Below are positions 48,113-51,384 of a stretch of 51,384 bases of DNA, one piece after another. How positions within the stretch are numbered: the first letter of the stretch is position 1; every line of letters begins with the position of its first letter. Origin of the DNA: CAYHHI01 sp964356335. GTDB lineage: Bacteria; Arandabacterota; Arandabacteria; Arandabacterales; Arandabacteraceae. The stretch is taken from the NCBI GenBank assembly GCA_964356335.1, contig CAYHHI010000021.1:1-51384 (forward strand). Direction: 5' to 3'. The notes under the pieces are model-generated. The model did not search any database. It was not told the origin of the DNA and saw nothing but the letters and a program-made list of their open reading frames with translations. The translations under genes and the position numbers were made by a program.

Positions 48113-48996
48113 GATCATCGTCCTGGCTGTTGATTCTTGGCTTGTTCGTTTCGCTGTGCCTCGGCTGCCAGAAGGAAAATGGAGTGCAGGCAGAGTCTCC
48201 CACCAGCGGCACCTTGAGCTTTGTCTGTGCCGAGTTGGTGGCCCCGGTTCTTCAGAAAGAGGCGGTAGAATTCCAACGGCTTTATGTCAAGGCAAGCATT
48301 TCTTTGGATAGCACCACCACGCGCGAGGCTCTGGTCAAGTTCTTGAACAAAGAGACCAAGATGGTGGTTATTTCGCGGGAGTTGAATCCAGAGGAGAAGA
48401 AGTCTCTCACAGCTGGCAAATTCGACTACGGCACCTACGCTCTGGCCAAAGATGGTATCGCCGTGATTGTTCATCCGGAGAATCCGGTCCGTCAACTGAA
48501 CCTGGGACAAGTTCGCGACATCTACTCCGGGAAGACGAGCCGCTGGGAAGAGGTGGGTGGAGAGGGTGGTGAGATCGACCCTCTGGCTTTGTCGAGAAAC
48601 TCCGGGACCGCCGAAGTCTTCCTCCAGACGGTCGGCATCGATACCAGTCTTTCGTCGGCGCTTAAGGTTCTGCCTGGGAGCCGCGAAATGGTCGGCGCAG
48701 TTGCTGCAAACCTTTCCGCCATCGGGTTCGTCGGTATGAACTGGCTTTCGGATCGAGTGAAAGCCCTTGCCCTCGCTAAGGAAGGTTCGGATCAGTTCAT
48801 TACTGTTCACCAGGCCTCGGTTTACCAGGGAGCTTATCCCATAGTGCAACCGGTCTATGCGCTCTCGACATCGGGAGCATATGGCTTGGCCTCCGGGTTC
48901 ATCGCGTTTCTCACGAGCGCACCCGGGCAGAAGATTTTCCTGGATTCTGGATTGGTGCCGGTGACCATGCCGGTGAAACTGATCCGGATTGATTAG
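48109..48996 (+). CDS. PstS-like substrate-binding lipoprotein
   Basis: 295 residues. A lipoprotein-type signal (LLILGLFVSLCLGC, Cys20) is followed by a PBP-like fold: GTLSFVCAELVAPVLQKEAV, a VISRELNPEEKK segment, IAVIVHPENPVRQLNLGQVR, DIYSGKTSRWEEVGG and LSRNSGTAEVFLQTVG. These match the phosphate-binding PstS superfamily. No pstCAB genes are present; neighbours are a TPR protein, a STAS protein and ExbB/TolQ. PstS-like proteins beside ExbB-type genes may serve an envelope energy-transfer system rather than phosphate import. That is inference. Confidence 0.88.
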   Translation: MRSSSWLLILGLFVSLCLGCQKENGVQAESPTSGTLSFVCAELVAPVLQKEAVEFQRLYVKASISLDSTTTREALVKFLNKETKMVVISRELNPEEKKSLTAGKFDYGTYALAKDGIAVIVHPENPVRQLNLGQVRDIYSGKTSRWEEVGGEGGEIDPLALSRNSGTAEVFLQTVGIDTSLSSALKVLPGSREMVGAVAANLSAIGFVGMNWLSDRVKALALAKEGSDQFITVHQASVYQGAYPIVQPVYALSTSGAYGLASGFIAFLTSAPGQKIFLDSGLVPVTMPVKLIRID

Positions 48997-49023
48997 GGAA
49001 GCTGAGAGCACATGAGGGGACCT

Positions 49024-50553
49024 ATGAAGCGACTCGTTCTCTACGTCGGCATTCTCCTTCTCGCGACCACGATTCCGGCCCTTGCAGAGGAAGGTAATTT
49101 GCAGAAGGGGATTAAGGCTTACAAGAACAAACAGTACGCTGAAACCATCTCGCTTTTGCGGGCTGAGCTCAGCAAGTCCCCCGATTCTAAGGAAGCGCTG
49201 TATTACCTCGGTATGGCTCTGTGGGATACGGGCAATGCCGACTCTGCTCTGATTCACCTCGAAAAGGCGTGGCAACGTGATCCCAAGAATCCCGAGTACA
49301 CCCATTCTCTTGGGAATCTTTATCTTGAGAAGAACATGCCCGCCGAGGCCAAGAAGGTATTCCAGGCTGGCCTGGACGCCGGCAAGAAGGGATACAAAGG
49401 GCGTTTCTACTATGGAATGGGTAAGGCTGATATCGCCGCGGATTCTCTGAATTCCGCCATCGTCAATTTGATGCATGCCCGAGAAATAGATTCCAAGGAT
49501 GCGAAAGTATACGTGGCCCTCGGGGACGCTTATGCCAAACAGAAGATCAACACGGTGGCAATCGAGAATTACCGGAAAGCAGTGGAGCTGGATACATCCT
49601 TGGTGCAGGTTCATTACGACCTTGCCAAGCTTCTTTACAAAGAGCGGCAATTCAACGATGCCCTGATGGAGTTTCGCAAGGTTGTAGATCTCAACCCTCA
49701 GTTTGGCGATGCCTACTTCCAGATAGCGAATCTTTATTACATGGGCAAGAGGTATCCTGAGGCAATTCAAAATGGCGAGGAAGCGGCCAAGATCTTCAGC
49801 TCCAATGTGGGGTTGACCCGGCTTCTCGCCAAACTGTATTATGACACCAGGGATTATGCAAAGACGGCAGATGCCTTCCGGCAACTGGCGGCTTGGGATA
49901 GCTTAAGCGCTGAGGAGTACGTGCAGTGGGGGAGAAGTTCTGAGGCCCTGAAGCGAAACCCGGATGCGATCACGGAGTTGGAGAAGGCTGTGGTCATGGA
50001 TTCGACTCTCGATCTGCATTTTGACATCGGTACCCTGCTCATTATGGAGCAACGCTACCCCGAGGCGATCGTCCATTTTGAGAAGAAGACCCAGTCCGAT
50101 CCCCAATCGGCCAGTGCCTATTTGAACCTGGGGATCTGCAACATGGCGCTCAAGAAGTATCCGGAGGCCATCAAGGCCTACCGTAAGGGAGTGGAACTGA
50201 AGCCCGATTACGTGCAGGGTCACCTCTGGCTGGCCCAGAGTTATGCCATGTTGGATTCGCTGGAACAGGCGACGGCGGCGTACCGGGTAGTGGCGAAGCT
50301 GGATTCGACCAACGCAGGTGCGCGGCGCTACATCGGCTTCTACTATCTCATGAAGAAGGATTATCCTGCGGCCATCTCGAATCTCCAGCGATCTGCGGCG
50401 TTAGAGCCGAACGATGCGCAAGTTCACCTCTGGCTGGCTCAGGCCTATCTCCTGAATCATGAGGGCAAGCAGGCGCTTGTCGAGTACAGGAGAGTTCTGC
50501 AACTTGATCCGAATAACAAAGAGGCCCAAAAGAGGGTCAAGATGTTGGAGTGA
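49024..50553 (+). CDS. Periplasmic TPR repeat protein
   Basis: 509 residues from the ATG at 49024, with TGAGGGG upstream. A signal peptide (KRLVLYVGILLLATTIPALA) is followed by at least a dozen tetratricopeptide repeats to the C-terminus (for example ALYYLGMALWDTGNADSALI, AYLNLGICNMALKKYPEAIK, GHLWLAQSYAMLDSLEQATA). TPR proteins are protein-binding scaffolds. The gene lies between the PstS-like and STAS genes and its stop nearly touches the latter. It may organise an envelope complex with the ExbB-type channel. The long open frame opposite is a shadow. Confidence 0.9.
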   Translation: MKRLVLYVGILLLATTIPALAEEGNLQKGIKAYKNKQYAETISLLRAELSKSPDSKEALYYLGMALWDTGNADSALIHLEKAWQRDPKNPEYTHSLGNLYLEKNMPAEAKKVFQAGLDAGKKGYKGRFYYGMGKADIAADSLNSAIVNLMHAREIDSKDAKVYVALGDAYAKQKINTVAIENYRKAVELDTSLVQVHYDLAKLLYKERQFNDALMEFRKVVDLNPQFGDAYFQIANLYYMGKRYPEAIQNGEEAAKIFSSNVGLTRLLAKLYYDTRDYAKTADAFRQLAAWDSLSAEEYVQWGRSSEALKRNPDAITELEKAVVMDSTLDLHFDIGTLLIMEQRYPEAIVHFEKKTQSDPQSASAYLNLGICNMALKKYPEAIKAYRKGVELKPDYVQGHLWLAQSYAMLDSLEQATAAYRVVAKLDSTNAGARRYIGFYYLMKKDYPAAISNLQRSAALEPNDAQVHLWLAQAYLLNHEGKQALVEYRRVLQLDPNNKEAQKRVKMLE

Positions 50554-50576
50554 ACTATGAGGGAGGGAGAAGAGCT

Positions 50577-50921
50577 GTGAGAATCGAGAAGCTTGCTGAG
50601 GGAGACGTAGCGATTCTGCATCCCCAAGGCTCTTTGATCGGAGACAAGGAGACCGACGAGTTGAGAAATGGGTTTGAGCAATTGAGAAAGGAGGGTAACA
50701 CTCGGGCGATAGTCGATTTAGGCAAAGTCAATTATATCAACAGCACTGGAATTGGCGCTCTTATTGCTGGGTATAACGAGTATTCCCAGAGAGGGGGGAA
50801 GATCAAACTCTGTGGGCTGAGCGATAGGCTCGAAAACGTTTTCGTCATTACCAAATTGACCGCGGTTTTTGATATTCATCCCAATGTAAAGGAAGCATTA
50901 GCGGGCTTCGCGCTTCATTAG
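50577..50921 (+). CDS. STAS domain protein (anti-sigma factor antagonist type)
   Basis: 114 residues from the GTG at 50577, which has GGGAG at 7-base spacing. The STAS fold is complete: VAILHPQGSLIGDKETDELR, RAIVDLGKVNYINSTGIGAL and the GGKIKLCGLSDRLENVFVIT strand-helix. Ser56 in NSTGIG is the site phosphorylated in SpoIIAA/RsbV-type proteins. No partner kinase or phosphatase is visible. It sits inside an envelope operon, so it may control that system and not a sigma factor. Confidence 0.9.
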   Translation: MRIEKLAEGDVAILHPQGSLIGDKETDELRNGFEQLRKEGNTRAIVDLGKVNYINSTGIGALIAGYNEYSQRGGKIKLCGLSDRLENVFVITKLTAVFDIHPNVKEALAGFALH

Positions 50922-50952
50922 GCCGTTTGTGTGAGGACAGGAGGTTTGACTA

Positions 50953-51384
50953 ATGAAACAAGGTCTCTTCATCATCGTGGTCCTGGTCGTAGCCATGGTA
51001 GTTTCAGTGGCGATCTGGCAGTTTGTTTTCGGCGCGCCGACCAATTTCAAAGACGGTGCGCTCCGTAAAGACCCTACCAACATGATGGGACGAGTTTACA
51101 CAGGCGGGCCCTTGGTGCCGCTGCTTCTGACCCTTTCCATCATGGTTATCACCTTCATCATTGAACGCTTGCTTTCCTTGAACAAGGCAAAAGGCACAGG
51201 CCCCCTCACCACTTTCCTGCGGAAAGTCCACCAGGACCTGAACGAGGGCAAAATCGCTGACGCCCTGGAAACCTGCAACAAACAGCGTGGGTCGGCCGCT
51301 AACATCATCCGTGCCGGCTTGGATCGGTACCAGAAGGTGAACAGCGGCACGGTTTCCCCTGAGAAGGTCGTCTCTGAGACCCAG
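50953..51384 (+). CDS. MotA/TolQ/ExbB proton channel family protein, 3' end outside window
   Basis: 144 codons to the window edge. The ATG at 50953 has AGGAGG at 8-base spacing. An N-terminal membrane helix (IIVVLVVAMVVSVAIWQFVF), a short loop and a second helix (GGPLVPLLLTLSIMVITFII with ERLLSL) lead into the cytoplasmic helical part (LTTFLRKVHQDLNEGKIADA, AANIIRAGLDRY), as in ExbB/TolQ. It would use proton flow to energise outer-membrane or envelope processes with ExbD and TonB partners that presumably follow outside the window. Confidence 0.88.
   Translation, partial: MKQGLFIIVVLVVAMVVSVAIWQFVFGAPTNFKDGALRKDPTNMMGRVYTGGPLVPLLLTLSIMVITFIIERLLSLNKAKGTGPLTTFLRKVHQDLNEGKIADALETCNKQRGSAANIIRAGLDRYQKVNSGTVSPEKVVSETQ

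Noticed and set aside
48115..49884. 589-codon open frame on the minus strand opposite the PstS-like and TPR genes
   Set aside because: Shadow. The plus-strand genes have signal peptides, repeats and ribosome binding sites, while this frame spans two genes and has none.
1..51384. CRISPR arrays, rRNA genes and intact tRNA genes
   Set aside because: No regularly spaced repeats and no rRNA-like stretches were seen; the only tRNA-like string is incomplete.

Overview
The window reads as one scaffold from a Gram-negative, flagellated, moderately GC-rich bacterium, probably a draft or metagenome-assembled genome because it carries a run of exactly 100 N inside fliK. Evidence for an outer membrane: a lipoprotein-type solute-binding protein, an ExbB/TolQ subunit, and a secreted phosphoesterase with a FlgD-like/T9SS-like C-terminal tail. 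That tail and the DUF11-type secreted proteins resemble those of FCB-related candidate phyla (Eisenbacteria or Zixibacteria type). The lineage assignment is inference and cannot be settled here.

Bases 1-23541 (minus strand) are one long, tightly packed flagellar operon. In transcription order: flgB, flgC, fliE, fliF, fliG, fliH, fliI, fliJ, a motE-like gene, fliK, flgD, a TIGR02530-type gene, flgE, fliL, fliM, fliN, fliO, fliP, fliQ, fliR, flhB, flhA, flhF, fliA, a small unknown gene, a PilZ-like gene, a FapA/DUF342-like gene and an HDOD gene cut by the window edge. A near-consensus sigma-54 promoter lies just upstream of flgB. Directly upstream, and collinear, is a FleSR/FlgSR-like module: a FlgN/FliT-like helical protein, a soluble PAS histidine kinase and an NtrC-type activator. 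Together these suggest that sigma-54 and a dedicated two-component system switch on basal body, export gate, switch and hook genes, with FliA made late in the same transcript. Oddities here are a FliM without the CheY-docking peptide, an FlhB with NPMH in place of NPTH, flhF without flhG, and no motAB or flbD between flgE and fliL.

Bases 27114-34963 hold a sulfatase-superfamily gene (minus) broken by an in-frame amber codon, an orphan GspE/PilB ATPase translationally coupled to an HDOD gene (plus), a membrane-anchored HDOD protein (minus), and a secreted metallophosphoesterase (plus). A roughly 200-base scar follows, with a large palindrome, a tRNA-3'-end-like remnant and a small inverted-repeat element.

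Bases 35189-43667 (minus) hold tldE/pmbA and tldD, two tandem secreted paralogues of unknown function, and an ECF sigma/anti-sigma pair. Each paralogue has DUF11 repeats sandwiched between two copies of a ~160-residue Cys-rich module. This pair is the best candidate for something undescribed. The ECF operon and a divergent small membrane protein gene (44101, plus) are preceded by two back-to-back promoters of matching sequence and identical 16-base spacing, which predicts the regulon motif of this sigma factor.

Bases 44759-51384 (plus) hold a MATE transporter, a TIGR04076 gene coupled to an AIR-synthase-like gene, and an operon of a small membrane protein, a PstS-like lipoprotein, a TPR protein, a STAS protein and an ExbB/TolQ subunit that runs off the window.
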